Source of the DNA: Umezawaea tangerina
GTDB taxonomy: Bacteria; Actinomycetota; Actinomycetes; Mycobacteriales; Pseudonocardiaceae
NCBI RefSeq assembly: GCF_003002815.1
Contig: NZ_PVTF01000003.1
Coordinates: 310,001-374,000, forward strand
DNA length: 64,000 nucleotides
Direction: 5' to 3'
The translations under genes were made by a program, and so were the position numbers. The notes beneath the pieces are model-generated. The model had not been told where the DNA came from and did no database searches. It saw only the letters and a list, made by a program, of their open reading frames with translations. This document shows, piece after piece, positions 57,147-64,000 of this stretch (position 1 is the first letter of the stretch; each line of letters opens with the position of its first letter).

Positions 57147-58115
57147 TTAGGCGATTCCAGTGAGCCGTTCGGCGTTGATCAAGGGCTCACCACTCAAGGT
57201 GAAGGTCAGCTCGCGCTGCTCGGTGCTGGCGGTGCCGTCCTTCTTCGTGATCTGCAGCGTGCTGACCGTGACGCCCCTGGTCGGGTCGACGCTGATCTCC
57301 TTGACCCGCACCAGCGACACGTCGGCGAACCGCTGCTCCAGCACCGCCTCGATGGTCGGCCGGGAGTCCTCGGTCGTCAGGGCCAGCGCGGTCGCGGTGT
57401 TGGCCGAGACCTCCTCGTAGAACTTCTCGGTGCGGGACGCGATGGCCGAGGCGTCGACGAGCGGCTTGTCCTGGTTCGGCACGGTGGTCACGGTCGGCGA
57501 CGTGGTGTCCGGCGCGCTGCCGGGTTCGGTGGTGCCCGCGGGCGTGGTCGCCGTCGTCGCGCCCGCACCGCCCGACGTGCTGCCGGGGTCGCTGCCGCGC
57601 GGTGCGGCCGTGGACGTCCCGCCCGCCCGCGCGGTGTCCTGCGGCCTCGTGTCGGCGCTCTGGCCGCTCGTGGGGGCCTTGGTGGACGTCCTGGTGCCGA
57701 AGTCGGTCACGATCGGGACGTTGGCGGGGTACTCGGGCATGCCGATGCGCTCGACCGGGCCGCTGTTGCCGACGAGCTTGGCCGCCGCGATGGCGAGGCC
57801 GACCAGGACGCCCGCCGAGGACACGACGGCGAACCAGGCGGCGCGCTTCCAGGTGCGGGGAGGGGTGACCGACGCGGGGACCAGGCCGATGTTGAACTTG
57901 CGCAGACCGGCGGCGTCGGTGTCCACCAGGGGGTCCGGTGCGGGCCTGCCGCGCTGCGCGGGCACCTGGCCCGGTCCGACCGCCGGGCGCGCGTGCGCCG
58001 GTCGCTCGTGGTCCGGTCGTCCGTGGTCCGGACCGGAGGCCGCGGGTGGCCACCCGTCGGTCCGGTCGTGCAGCCGGTGCTTGCCCGACCCCGCTGGTCC
58101 CGCCCCGTTGTCCAT
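57147..58115 (-). CDS. kinase-less membrane protein with related extracytoplasmic domain
   Basis: A 322-residue single-pass protein with a disordered Arg/Pro/His-rich cytoplasmic segment, a short FNIGLVPASVTPPRTW stretch, a membrane helix at about 88-110, a Thr/Ser/Gly-rich linker and a C-terminal domain (TEKFYEEVSANTATALALTTED, VSLVRVKEISVDP, ELTFTLSGEPLINAERL). The last domain resembles those of the neighbouring kinases and of the 56168-56974 product. ATG 58115. Function unknown. Confidence 0.75.
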   Translation of the reverse strand: MDNGAGPAGSGKHRLHDRTDGWPPAASGPDHGRPDHERPAHARPAVGPGQVPAQRGRPAPDPLVDTDAAGLRKFNIGLVPASVTPPRTWKRAAWFAVVSSAGVLVGLAIAAAKLVGNSGPVERIGMPEYPANVPIVTDFGTRTSTKAPTSGQSADTRPQDTARAGGTSTAAPRGSDPGSTSGGAGATTATTPAGTTEPGSAPDTTSPTVTTVPNQDKPLVDASAIASRTEKFYEEVSANTATALALTTEDSRPTIEAVLEQRFADVSLVRVKEISVDPTRGVTVSTLQITKKDGTASTEQRELTFTLSGEPLINAERLTGIA

Positions 58116-58426
58116 AGCTCCGCAGACCTCTCCCGCCCCCTGGTCCGGCGCGGTCCCCGACCCCTCGGGTCGGTTGCGCCACCGGGACCACGTCGGCCCG
58201 CCGTCCGGCCGTGCGGCCGTGGCGCTCCGCTGACCCGGCGCGGGGCCGGGGCCGCGACGCCGGTCGGACCGGATCCGGGAGGACCGGCCAGGCCGGCGGG
58301 GCGACCACGGTCACCCGCACCTACCTGAGGGTAGGTGCAAGGCGGGGCGGTAGCTGTGCGGGGTCACCCGGTCACGGCGGGTGACACACGGAAGTGTGAA
58401 CTTGCTGGACTTCCGGCGAGTTCTGG
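58116..58426. other. intergenic region with a 9-bp palindrome
   Basis: No gene is seen in these 311 GC-rich bases. They carry the promoter region of the membrane protein gene at 57147-58115 and the probable terminator of the gene at 58427-58747. An inverted repeat GTCACC-N11-GGTGAC (58363-58385) is also present. Confidence 0.6.
58317..58338 (-). terminator. palindrome, probable terminator of the 58427-58747 gene
   Basis: GCACCTACC and GGTAGGTGC are perfect 9-bp complements around TGAG, located about 90 bases downstream of the small membrane protein gene on the minus strand. An operator role is equally possible. Confidence 0.45.
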
Positions 58427-58747
58427 TCAGCTACCGCTGTTCAGGCGCTTGCGGCTGCTCTGCAACGCGCTCGTGGCGGCCAGCCCGCTGCCGCCCGCGA
58501 CCAGCGCGCCGATGATGTCGGACGCGGTGCTGTCGCCCGTCGTGATCAGCAGGCCGATCAGCGCGGCGGCGGTCGTGACGCCCGCGACGGTCCAGCGGCT
58601 CCGGACGTACTGCGCGATCGGCGCGCCCGCGGCCCGCTTGTTCTTCGCGGCGGATCCGAGCATGGCGAGATAGCCGTCGTGCGCCAGCGCGGCTAGCACC
58701 CCGACGATGGCGATGATGCCTGCGATGAGGCCGATGACAGTTCCCAT
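58427..58747 (-). CDS. small multi-pass membrane protein
   Basis: A 106-residue protein with two to three hydrophobic segments (about 3-20, 52-70 and 78-95), basic loops (KNKRAAG and SSRKRLN), and no recognised family. The ATG at 58747 is firm. It is divergent from the HDAC-like gene. Function unknown. Confidence 0.72.
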   Translation of the reverse strand: MGTVIGLIAGIIAIVGVLAALAHDGYLAMLGSAAKNKRAAGAPIAQYVRSRWTVAGVTTAAALIGLLITTGDSTASDIIGALVAGGSGLAATSALQSSRKRLNSGS

Positions 58748-58810
58748 GGCTCCAGTGTGCCTGCCGATATCCGCTGGACCATCGGTGATCCCCCTGATAT
58801 CCGGTTGCGG

Positions 58811-59935
58811 GTGGACATCTTCTGGCACGACGCCTGCCTGGAGCACGACGCGGGCACGGGCCTGTGGGAGCTGCCGGGCGACTGGGACTGGCTCGACGTC
58901 CCCGAGCCGCACCCGGAGGGCGCGGCCAGGCTGCGCACGTTCCGGCACGCCCTGCGGCGCGGACCGGTCGCACCGCACCTGACGTGGCGCACCGGCAGGC
59001 TCGCCACCGACGACGAGCTGGCGCGCGTGCACACCGCCGACTACCTGGCGGCGCTGCGGAAGGCGTGCGAGGGCCCGGACCGGGTCGCGCTGGAGGTCAA
59101 CACGGTCGTCGGCCCCGGCACCTGGGACTCGGTCCTGGCCGCCGCGGGCACCTCGCTGGCCGCCCTGGAGTCCGTCCGCTCCGGCCGCGCGCGGACCGCC
59201 TACGCCCTGGTCCGCCCGCCCGGCCACCACGCCCAGCCCGCGATGGCCGACGGGTACTGCCTGGTCAACAACGCCGCCCTCGTCGCCGAGACGGCCAGGC
59301 GCGAGGGCCTGCGGGTGGCCGTCCTCGACTGGGACGTGCACCACGGCAACGGCACCCAGGAGATCTTCGCCGGCACCCCCGACGTGCTCACGGTCTCGTT
59401 GCACATGCGGCACGGCGCCTGGGGCACCAACCACCCGCAGACCGGCGCCCCCGACGAGCTCGGGGTGGACGGCCGCAACATCAACGTCGAGCTGTCCCTC
59501 GGCGCGGGCGACGAGGCGTACCTGCGCGCCCTGGACGAGATCGCCCTCCCCGCCCTGCGCGAGTTCGCCCCCGACCTCCTGGTGTGCGCGTCCGGCTTCG
59601 ACGGCTCCGCCTTCGACCCCAACGGCAGGCACAACCTGACCGCCGCCGGGTACCGCGCGATCGGACGGCGGGTCGCCGACCTCGGGCTCCCGCTCGTGCT
59701 CACCCAGGAGGGCGGCTACCTCCGCGGCTACGCCGCCCTGTGCCTGCACTCGCTCGTCGAGGGCCTGCTCCGCCTCCCCGACCCGCTCCTGCACGACCCC
59801 CTCGCCTACGTCCCCGACGACTCCCGCCCCACCACCGCTGACCTCGCCGCCGTCCGCGCGGCCCTGGCCCCGCACTGGCACTTCGCCCGCGACACCCCGC
59901 CGCCGGCGGACCTGGCACCGGGGCGGCCGACGTAG
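58811..59935 (+). CDS. histone deacetylase family / acetoin utilisation-type deacetylase
   Basis: A 374-residue zinc-dependent deacetylase of the arginase-deacetylase fold. Motifs: [30 protein letters not shown] (catalytic His pair), [16 protein letters not shown] (zinc Asp/His), [18 protein letters not shown] and [10 protein letters not shown] (catalytic Tyr region). Bacterial members act on acetylpolyamines or acetyl-lysine. The GTG at 58811 follows GATATC, consistent with a leaderless start; an upstream GTG at 58757 would add 18 residues. Confidence 0.92.
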   Translation: MDIFWHDACLEHDAGTGLWELPGDWDWLDVPEPHPEGAARLRTFRHALRRGPVAPHLTWRTGRLATDDELARVHTADYLAALRKACEGPDRVALEVNTVVGPGTWDSVLAAAGTSLAALESVRSGRARTAYALVRPPGHHAQPAMADGYCLVNNAALVAETARREGLRVAVLDWDVHHGNGTQEIFAGTPDVLTVSLHMRHGAWGTNHPQTGAPDELGVDGRNINVELSLGAGDEAYLRALDEIALPALREFAPDLLVCASGFDGSAFDPNGRHNLTAAGYRAIGRRVADLGLPLVLTQEGGYLRGYAALCLHSLVEGLLRLPDPLLHDPLAYVPDDSRPTTADLAAVRAALAPHWHFARDTPPPADLAPGRPT

Positions 59936-60096
59936 TCCGGCCTCTTCTCGCCACAGGGTCGGCTGCCCGGACGACCAGCCCTGGTCCGCGCCAAGCCCGC
60001 CACCAGGGCCGCCCACCTCGTTCAAGATCGACTGTCGGCACCCGCTCGTACTCTGGAACTCGGGGGGCCCACCCGACCGGGGGACTCCCGGTCACC

Positions 60097-60200
60097 GCTG
60101 CGACGAACCACCCGCCGCGACGAGCCGAACTCCTGCCGCGACGAGCCGAACCGTTCGCCGCGACGAGACGAACCACCCGCCGCGAGGGACCGACGAGCCG
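60097..60200. repeat. degenerate 21-22-bp tandem repeat
   Basis: Units based on GCCGCGACGAGCCGAAC start at about 60114, 60135, 60157 and 60179, with a partial copy at 60098. They share the CGACGA core with the 16-bp array downstream. Confidence 0.7.
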
Positions 60201-60247
60201 ACGAACGAACGGGGCGAAGCGAGGGACCGGCGAGCCGACGAACGGGC

Positions 60248-60358
60248 GAGCGGGCGAACCGACGAGCGGGCGAACCGACGAGCGGGCGAACCGACGAGCG
60301 GGCGAACCGGCGAGCGGGCGAACCGGCGAACGGGCGAACCGACGAGCGGGCGAACCCC
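60248..60358. repeat. seven-copy 16-bp minisatellite
   Basis: Seven contiguous copies of GAGCGGGCGAACCGAC, with variants ending CCGGC or beginning GAACG, run without spacers. The last copy is truncated by one base. The unit length is not a multiple of three, so it is not a coding repeat. Confidence 0.92.
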
Positions 60359-60367
60359 GGCCCCCGA

Positions 60368-60637
60368 TCAGCGCCCCAGCGCCCCGCGACCCAACCTCAG
60401 CAGGATCATCGCGAGGTCCTTGCCCTCCGGGCCGAGCTCCTTGTAGCGCGCCAGCACGTCGATCTCGCGGTTGTGCACGATCCGCGTGCCGCCGGCGGCC
60501 ATCCGCGCCGCGCCGATGGTCTTGGACACCTCGGCGCGCCGTTTGACGAGGCGCAGCAGTTCCTTGTCCAGGTGGTCGATCTCCTGGCGCAGCGCGTCGA
60601 TGTCCGGAGCGGTGGCGGGGGATTCGGTGGTGCTCAT
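60368..60637 (-). CDS. chorismate mutase (AroQ class)
   Basis: Converts chorismate to prephenate, the branch point to Phe and Tyr. The 89-residue all-helical protein has DIDALRQEIDHLDKELLRLVKRRAEVSKTIGAARM with the active-site Arg and Lys (R of LRQEID, K of VSKTIG) and TRIVHNREIDVLARY. The C-terminus ends RLGRGALGR, the segment that in the mycobacterial MtCM (Rv0948c) couples it to DAHP synthase. The uvrD1/pcrA gene is close by, as in mycobacteria. ATG 60637. A leader peptide and hairpin upstream suggest attenuation by aromatic amino acids. Confidence 0.92.
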   Translation of the reverse strand: MSTTESPATAPDIDALRQEIDHLDKELLRLVKRRAEVSKTIGAARMAAGGTRIVHNREIDVLARYKELGPEGKDLAMILLRLGRGALGR

Positions 60638-60688
60638 GGTGGGGCCTCTCGACTCTCTTCTGCTGAGTCCCGGCCCCGGAAGCGGCGA

Positions 60689-60715
60689 AGCCCCGGGTCC
60701 GAGGACTCCGGGGCT
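60689..60715 (-). terminator. attenuator hairpin upstream of chorismate mutase
   Basis: On the minus strand, AGCCCCGG (60715-60708) pairs with CCGGGGCT (60696-60689), and GTC/GAC extends the stem past a bulged A. It lies between the leader peptide stop (60732) and the chorismate mutase start (60637). Its 5' arm contains CCGGAGTCC (60711-60703), exactly complementary to GGACTCCGG in the leader peptide gene (60757-60749), so an alternative antiterminator can form. No U-run follows. Confidence 0.7.
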
Positions 60716-60731
60716 CTGTGGATGCTGTGCG

Positions 60732-60812
60732 CTAGGCGACCACGGGAGCCGGAGTCCGGTTCCCGTAGAAAAACTCGAAGTGGGTCGAGCGCACGCCGCA
60801 ACTGTGCCACAC
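60732..60812 (-). CDS. candidate aromatic-amino-acid leader peptide
   Basis: A 26-residue open frame starting with GTG at 60812, preceded by GAAGAGGACGGGC (Shine-Dalgarno AGAGGA with good spacing), and ending TAG at 60732. It encodes H-F-E-F-F-Y in consecutive codons (60782-60765), then GNRTPAPVVA. The Phe/Tyr cluster sits about 8 bases before the antiterminator segment, the spacing expected for ribosome-stalling control of the downstream chorismate mutase gene. A second in-frame GTG lies at 60794. This is inference from layout; no homologue was searched. Confidence 0.68.
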   Translation of the reverse strand: MWHSCGVRSTHFEFFYGNRTPAPVVA

Positions 60813-60994
60813 GCCCGTCCTCTTCGGCTACCCGAAGTTCGAGGAGTGGGACGCGCCGTCGTTCCGGCGGCCGACGCGGGCTCCGCACTCCGGTTTGGTC
60901 ACGATCCGTCATCGCAGGCGGCGTGGGTGAAACGACTCTGGCCTGCTCATCGATCTAGTGTGCCAAGGGGTGCGACGACACAGAGGGTGGCGAC

Positions 60995-61501
60995 ATGCGT
61001 GGTTTGACGGTGACCAGGCGCACGGTGTTCGGGATGGCCGTGGTGACGGCCGCGGTGGGGGTGGCGGGCAGTACGGCCGGGATCGCCAACGCGCAGACCG
61101 CGCAGCAGCCCGCTGACCTGCCGGGGGTGGACCTCGATCCCGGCAAGGGCGTCATCAAGGCCAACGACGACTGGTGGTACGTGCACGGCGGCACCTTCGA
61201 GTTCGCGGTGACGCTGGGCGCGCGCACGCAGGGCCGGAAGCGGACGGTGCGGCTGGCCGTGCCGAAGGGCCTGAACATCGTGTCGATCAACGGCGACAAG
61301 TGGAAGGTCGAGAAGGTCGACGACACCGACGTCGAGGCCACCCACCCGGAGCTGGAGAAGCCGGGCCTGAAGCTGCCGAAGCTCGTGATCGCGGCCAAGG
61401 CGAGGAACTTCGGCGCGAGCACGCTGGACGCGTCGGTGCGCGAGCAGGCCGTGAACTACAAGCGCCGGGGCGTCAAGCTGATGGTGGACACGAGCGTCTG
61501 A
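60995..61501 (+). CDS. secreted protein with GKG-ANDDWWYVHGG motif (paralogue 1)
   Basis: A 168-residue exported protein. The N-terminus (VTRRTVFGMAVVTAAVGVAGSTAGIANAQ) is a signal peptide with twin arginines, possibly Tat-dependent, with cleavage near A-N-A-Q. The mature part starts with GKGVIKANDDWWYVHGGTFEFAVT, followed by a beta-rich Lys-containing domain without cysteines. The next gene encodes a paralogue with the same motif. No family was recognised; an Ig-like fold is plausible. ATG 60995. Confidence 0.78.
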   Translation: MRGLTVTRRTVFGMAVVTAAVGVAGSTAGIANAQTAQQPADLPGVDLDPGKGVIKANDDWWYVHGGTFEFAVTLGARTQGRKRTVRLAVPKGLNIVSINGDKWKVEKVDDTDVEATHPELEKPGLKLPKLVIAAKARNFGASTLDASVREQAVNYKRRGVKLMVDTSV

Positions 61502-61596
61502 GATTCCACTCTTCGGTGTACCGGGGTTCACCCGACAGGGGGATGGCCGTCGTGCGATCGTTGGAGATCGACACATCTCGGGCGAAGGTGATTCCC

Positions 61597-62124
61597 ATGC
61601 GGATGAGCAGGGTGGCCGCCGGACTGGTCGGGGTGGGCGCCGTCCTGGCCCTCGCGGTCGGTTCGGCCGCGGTGGCGGTCGGCTCCCAGCCGGCCTCCGA
61701 CACGCCGAGGCCGGCCGCCGCGCCGACCAAGGACGATCCGGGCGCCGTGGAGCTGGAGCACGGCAAGGGCGTCGTCCTCGCGAACGACGACTGGTGGTAC
61801 GTCCACGGAGGGCCGTTCGAGTTCTCCGTGACGGCCACCGCGGCCCGTGACGGGCAGGCGGGACAGGCCGCGCTGTTCGTCTCGTGGCCGTCCGAGTTCT
61901 CCCTCGTGGAGACGGCGGGCGAACGCTGGACCTGCGGTGCCGTCGAGGGCGGAGTGGAGTGCACGAACCCCGCTCCCGCGGTGCCCGGCGAGGCGTGGCC
62001 CGCGTTGACGCTCGCGGTGAGCGGGTCTGGCGCGGTGCAGGACTCGATCGACGTCTACCTGCGCGGCGCGGACGGTTCGGAGGCCCACGCGGGCGCGCCG
62101 ATCGTGTTCGACACGAGCAGCTGA
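61597..62124 (+). CDS. secreted protein with GKG-ANDDWWYVHGG motif (paralogue 2)
   Basis: A 175-residue exported protein with signal sequence MRMSRVAAGLVGVGAVLALAV (cleavage near A-V-G-S), then a Pro-rich spacer and GKGVVLANDDWWYVHGGPFEFSVT. The C-terminal part, with ERWTCGAVEGGVECTNPAPAVPGEAWPALTLAVSG, follows the pattern of cysteine-bridged Ig-like domains on actinobacterial surface proteins. ATG 61597 has GAAGG eight bases upstream. Function unknown. Confidence 0.78.
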   Translation: MRMSRVAAGLVGVGAVLALAVGSAAVAVGSQPASDTPRPAAAPTKDDPGAVELEHGKGVVLANDDWWYVHGGPFEFSVTATAARDGQAGQAALFVSWPSEFSLVETAGERWTCGAVEGGVECTNPAPAVPGEAWPALTLAVSGSGAVQDSIDVYLRGADGSEAHAGAPIVFDTSS

Positions 62125-62127
62125 AAC

Positions 62128-62163
62128 CGGTTCCGCTCACCGCCTCGGCGGTGAGCGGAACCG
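62128..62163 (+). terminator. terminator after the secreted paralogues
   Basis: CGGTTCCGCTCACCGC pairs perfectly (16 bp) with 62148-62163 around CTCG, directly after the stop of paralogue 2. Confidence 0.88.
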
Positions 62164-62196
62164 AGCGTCGTACGGGGCGGGTAACGTGACCCCACG

Positions 62197-64000
62197 ATGA
62201 GCGCCTTGTTCGACTTGCCCGCGAGTCCCCCGTCCCCTCGGCCGTCCAGGTTGCTCGACGACCTGAACCCCGCCCAGCGGCGGGCGGTGGAGCACGCCGG
62301 GTCACCGCTGCTGGTGGTGGCGGGTGCGGGCTCCGGCAAAACGAGGGTCCTGACCCGCCGCATCGCCTACCTGCTGGCCGAACGCCGGGTCCACCCCGGC
62401 GAGGTCATGGCGATCACCTTCACCAACAAGGCCGCGGCCGAGATGAAGGAGCGCGTCTCCGAGCTCGTCGGCCCGCGCGCCCGGTCGATGTGGGTGTCGA
62501 CGTTCCACTCCATGTGCGTGCGGGTGCTGCGCCGCGAGGCCAAGACGCTCGGCATGTCGTCGAACTTCTCGATCTACGACTCCGACGACTCGCGCAGGCT
62601 GATCACGCTGGTCGCGCGCGACCTCGACCTCGACCCGAAGCGCTACCCGGCGCGGACGCTGTCCATCCACATCTCGAACCTCAAGAACGAGCTGGTGGAC
62701 GCGGAGACCGCGGCGGCGCAGGCGACGAACGACCTGGAACGCCGGGTGGCCGAGGTCTACTCGTCCTACCAGCGCAGGCTCGGCGAGTCGAACTCCATGG
62801 ACTTCGACGACCTGATCATGCGGACCGTCGAGCTGCTGCAGGGCTTCCCGGCCGTGGCCGAGCACTACCGGCGGCGCTTCCGGCACGTGCTGGTCGACGA
62901 GTACCAGGACACGAACCACGCGCAGTACACGCTGGTGCGCGAGTTCGTGGGCACCGGCGCCGACGGCATCCCGCCCGGCGAGCTGTGCGTGGTGGGCGAC
63001 GCCGACCAGTCCATCTACGCGTTCCGCGGCGCGACGATCCGCAACATCGTGGAGTTCGAGCGGGACTACCCGCAGGCCACCACGATCATGCTGGAGCAGA
63101 ACTACCGGTCGACGCAGAACATCCTGAGCGCCGCCAACGCGGTCATCTCGCGCAACCCGGACCGCCGCGAGAAGCGGCTGTGGAGCGACCTCGGCGAGGG
63201 CGAGAAGATCGTCGGATACGTCGCCGACAACGAGCACGACGAGGCCGCGTTCGTCGCGGGCGAGATCGACAAGCTCGTCGACGGCGGTGACGCGACCAAC
63301 GGCGAGATCGCCGTCTTCTACCGCACGAACAACCAGTCGCGCGTGTTCGAGGAGATCTTCATCCGCCTCGGCCTGCCGTACCGGGTCGTCGGCGGTGTCC
63401 GGTTCTACGAGCGCCGCGAGGTGCGCGACGCGCTGGCGTACCTGCGCGCGCTGGCGAACCCGGACGACACGGTGTCCATGCGGCGCATCATGAACGTGCC
63501 CAAGCGGGGCATCGGCGATCGGGCCGAGGTGTGCGTCTCCAACCACGCCGAGAAGTACCGGATGAGCTTCCACGCCGCCCTGCGCGACGCGGTGGCGGGC
63601 AAGGTCGCGTTCCTCAACCCGCGGTCGCAGCGCTCCATCGCCGGGTTCATGGACCTGATGGACGAGCTGGGCAAGCTGGTCGAGCGCGGCGACGACGTGG
63701 CGGACATCCTCGAGGCCGTGCTGGAGAAGACGGCCTACCGGGCCGAGCTGGAGGCCAGCGAGGACCCGCAGGACCACACCCGCGTCGAGAACCTCAACGA
63801 GCTCGTCACGGTCGCCCGCGAGTTCGGCGACCTGACCGCCCTCGCCCCGGTGTCCTCCGACGCGGAGGCCGTCGAGGTCGTCGAGGTGCCCGCCGAGGAC
63901 GAGGGGCTGCCCACCGAGAGCTCGCTGGCCGCGTTCCTGGAGCGCGTCTCGCTCGTCGCGGACGCCGACTCCATCCCGGACGCCGACTCCGACGGCATGG
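62197..64000 (+). CDS. pcrA: UvrD/PcrA-type superfamily 1 DNA helicase (5' part)
   Basis: The first 601 codons of an ATP-dependent 3'-5' helicase; the frame is open to the window end. Motifs: NPAQRRAVEH (Q motif), GAGSGKTRVLTRRI (Walker A), TFTNKAAAEMKERV (Ia), VSTFHSMCVRVLRR, VDEYQDTNHAQY (Walker B), VVGDADQSIYAFRGA (III) and LEQNYRST (IV). An acidic segment of alternating E-V, A and D residues near the window end interrupts the 2B/2A region, as seen in actinobacterial UvrD1/PcrA. It acts in nucleotide excision repair and replication. ATG 62197. Confidence 0.95.
   Translation, partial: MSALFDLPASPPSPRPSRLLDDLNPAQRRAVEHAGSPLLVVAGAGSGKTRVLTRRIAYLLAERRVHPGEVMAITFTNKAAAEMKERVSELVGPRARSMWVSTFHSMCVRVLRREAKTLGMSSNFSIYDSDDSRRLITLVARDLDLDPKRYPARTLSIHISNLKNELVDAETAAAQATNDLERRVAEVYSSYQRRLGESNSMDFDDLIMRTVELLQGFPAVAEHYRRRFRHVLVDEYQDTNHAQYTLVREFVGTGADGIPPGELCVVGDADQSIYAFRGATIRNIVEFERDYPQATTIMLEQNYRSTQNILSAANAVISRNPDRREKRLWSDLGEGEKIVGYVADNEHDEAAFVAGEIDKLVDGGDATNGEIAVFYRTNNQSRVFEEIFIRLGLPYRVVGGVRFYERREVRDALAYLRALANPDDTVSMRRIMNVPKRGIGDRAEVCVSNHAEKYRMSFHAALRDAVAGKVAFLNPRSQRSIAGFMDLMDELGKLVERGDDVADILEAVLEKTAYRAELEASEDPQDHTRVENLNELVTVAREFGDLTALAPVSSDAEAVEVVEVPAEDEGLPTESSLAAFLERVSLVADADSIPDADSDGM

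Larger units (their letters stand above)
59936..60367. other. gene-free region rich in tandem repeats
   Basis: These 432 bases between the deacetylase and chorismate mutase genes contain no supported gene. Two blocks of tandem repeats (60097-60200 and 60248-60358) make up about half of it; open frames in all phases are by-products of the repeat composition. Confidence 0.75.

Noticed and set aside
60248-60358. A possible CRISPR array
   Set aside because: The 16-bp units are contiguous with no spacers, and no cas gene is present.

Overview
The window is high-GC actinobacterial DNA with strong third-position GC bias, many GTG starts, 4-bp ATGA/GTGA gene overlaps and several apparently leaderless starts. 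WhiB3/WhiD, BldM, SigD/ShbA, an SsgA-family protein, a GroEL1 with a His-rich tail and an ESX-type secretion locus together point to a mycelial actinomycete, most likely in the Pseudonocardiales (Saccharothrix/Lentzea/Actinosynnema type). That placement is inferred from gene content, not from a search. Gene order follows, from memory, the Mycobacterium tuberculosis block Rv3446c to Rv3396c (esxU, esxT, rplM, rpsI, glmM, glmS, nnr, alr, tsaE, tsaB, rimI, tsaD, groES, groEL1, whiB3, sigD, rsdA, DUF5319, guaB2, guaB3, choD, guaA), with lineage-specific insertions.

Region by region: 1-8.2 kb holds the end of an ESX-4-like locus (secretion-associated protein, a small acidic-tailed protein, two WXG100 proteins), rplM-rpsI, glmM, and a second type VII substrate operon (EspC-like protein, a 918-residue WXG-type protein, a second acidic-tailed protein). 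8.2-16 kb holds glmS (cell-wall amino sugar), nnr (NAD(P)HX repair), alr (D-alanine), hydrolases and tsaE. 16-21.9 kb holds a long palindromic element, matB with a fused carboxyltransferase, a MerR/thioredoxin pair, and tsaB-rimI-tsaD for tRNA t6A. 21.9-33 kb holds CIRCE-controlled groES-groEL1, a 590-bp repeat-rich spacer, the developmental regulators whiB3, MerR-like, bldM and sigD-rsdA, then guaB and guaB3. 33-42 kb holds a ChoD-like oxidase, hydrolases, an aldehyde dehydrogenase, a frameshifted phosphotransferase gene and guaA.

42-58 kb is a cell-envelope signalling region: a PspC/LiaF-like membrane protein with a divergent PspC-histidine kinase and response regulator, four PknB-type Ser/Thr kinases, an SsgA-family protein, an EamA transporter with a divergent LysR regulator, and three kinase-less membrane proteins. 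Five of these proteins (three kinases, two kinase-less) appear to share one small extracytoplasmic domain. 58-64 kb holds an HDAC-like deacetylase, minisatellite DNA, a chorismate mutase preceded by what looks like a complete aromatic-amino-acid attenuator (leader peptide with F-E-F-F-Y codons, terminator hairpin and a 9-bp alternative pairing), two tandem secreted paralogues, and the start of a uvrD/pcrA helicase that runs off the window.

The strongest candidates for something undescribed are the chorismate mutase attenuator (60,689-60,812), the shared ectodomain of the kinase/kinase-less cluster, the matched acidic C-terminal tails in the two type VII operons, and the palindromic intergenic elements at 16.1 and 24.3 kb.
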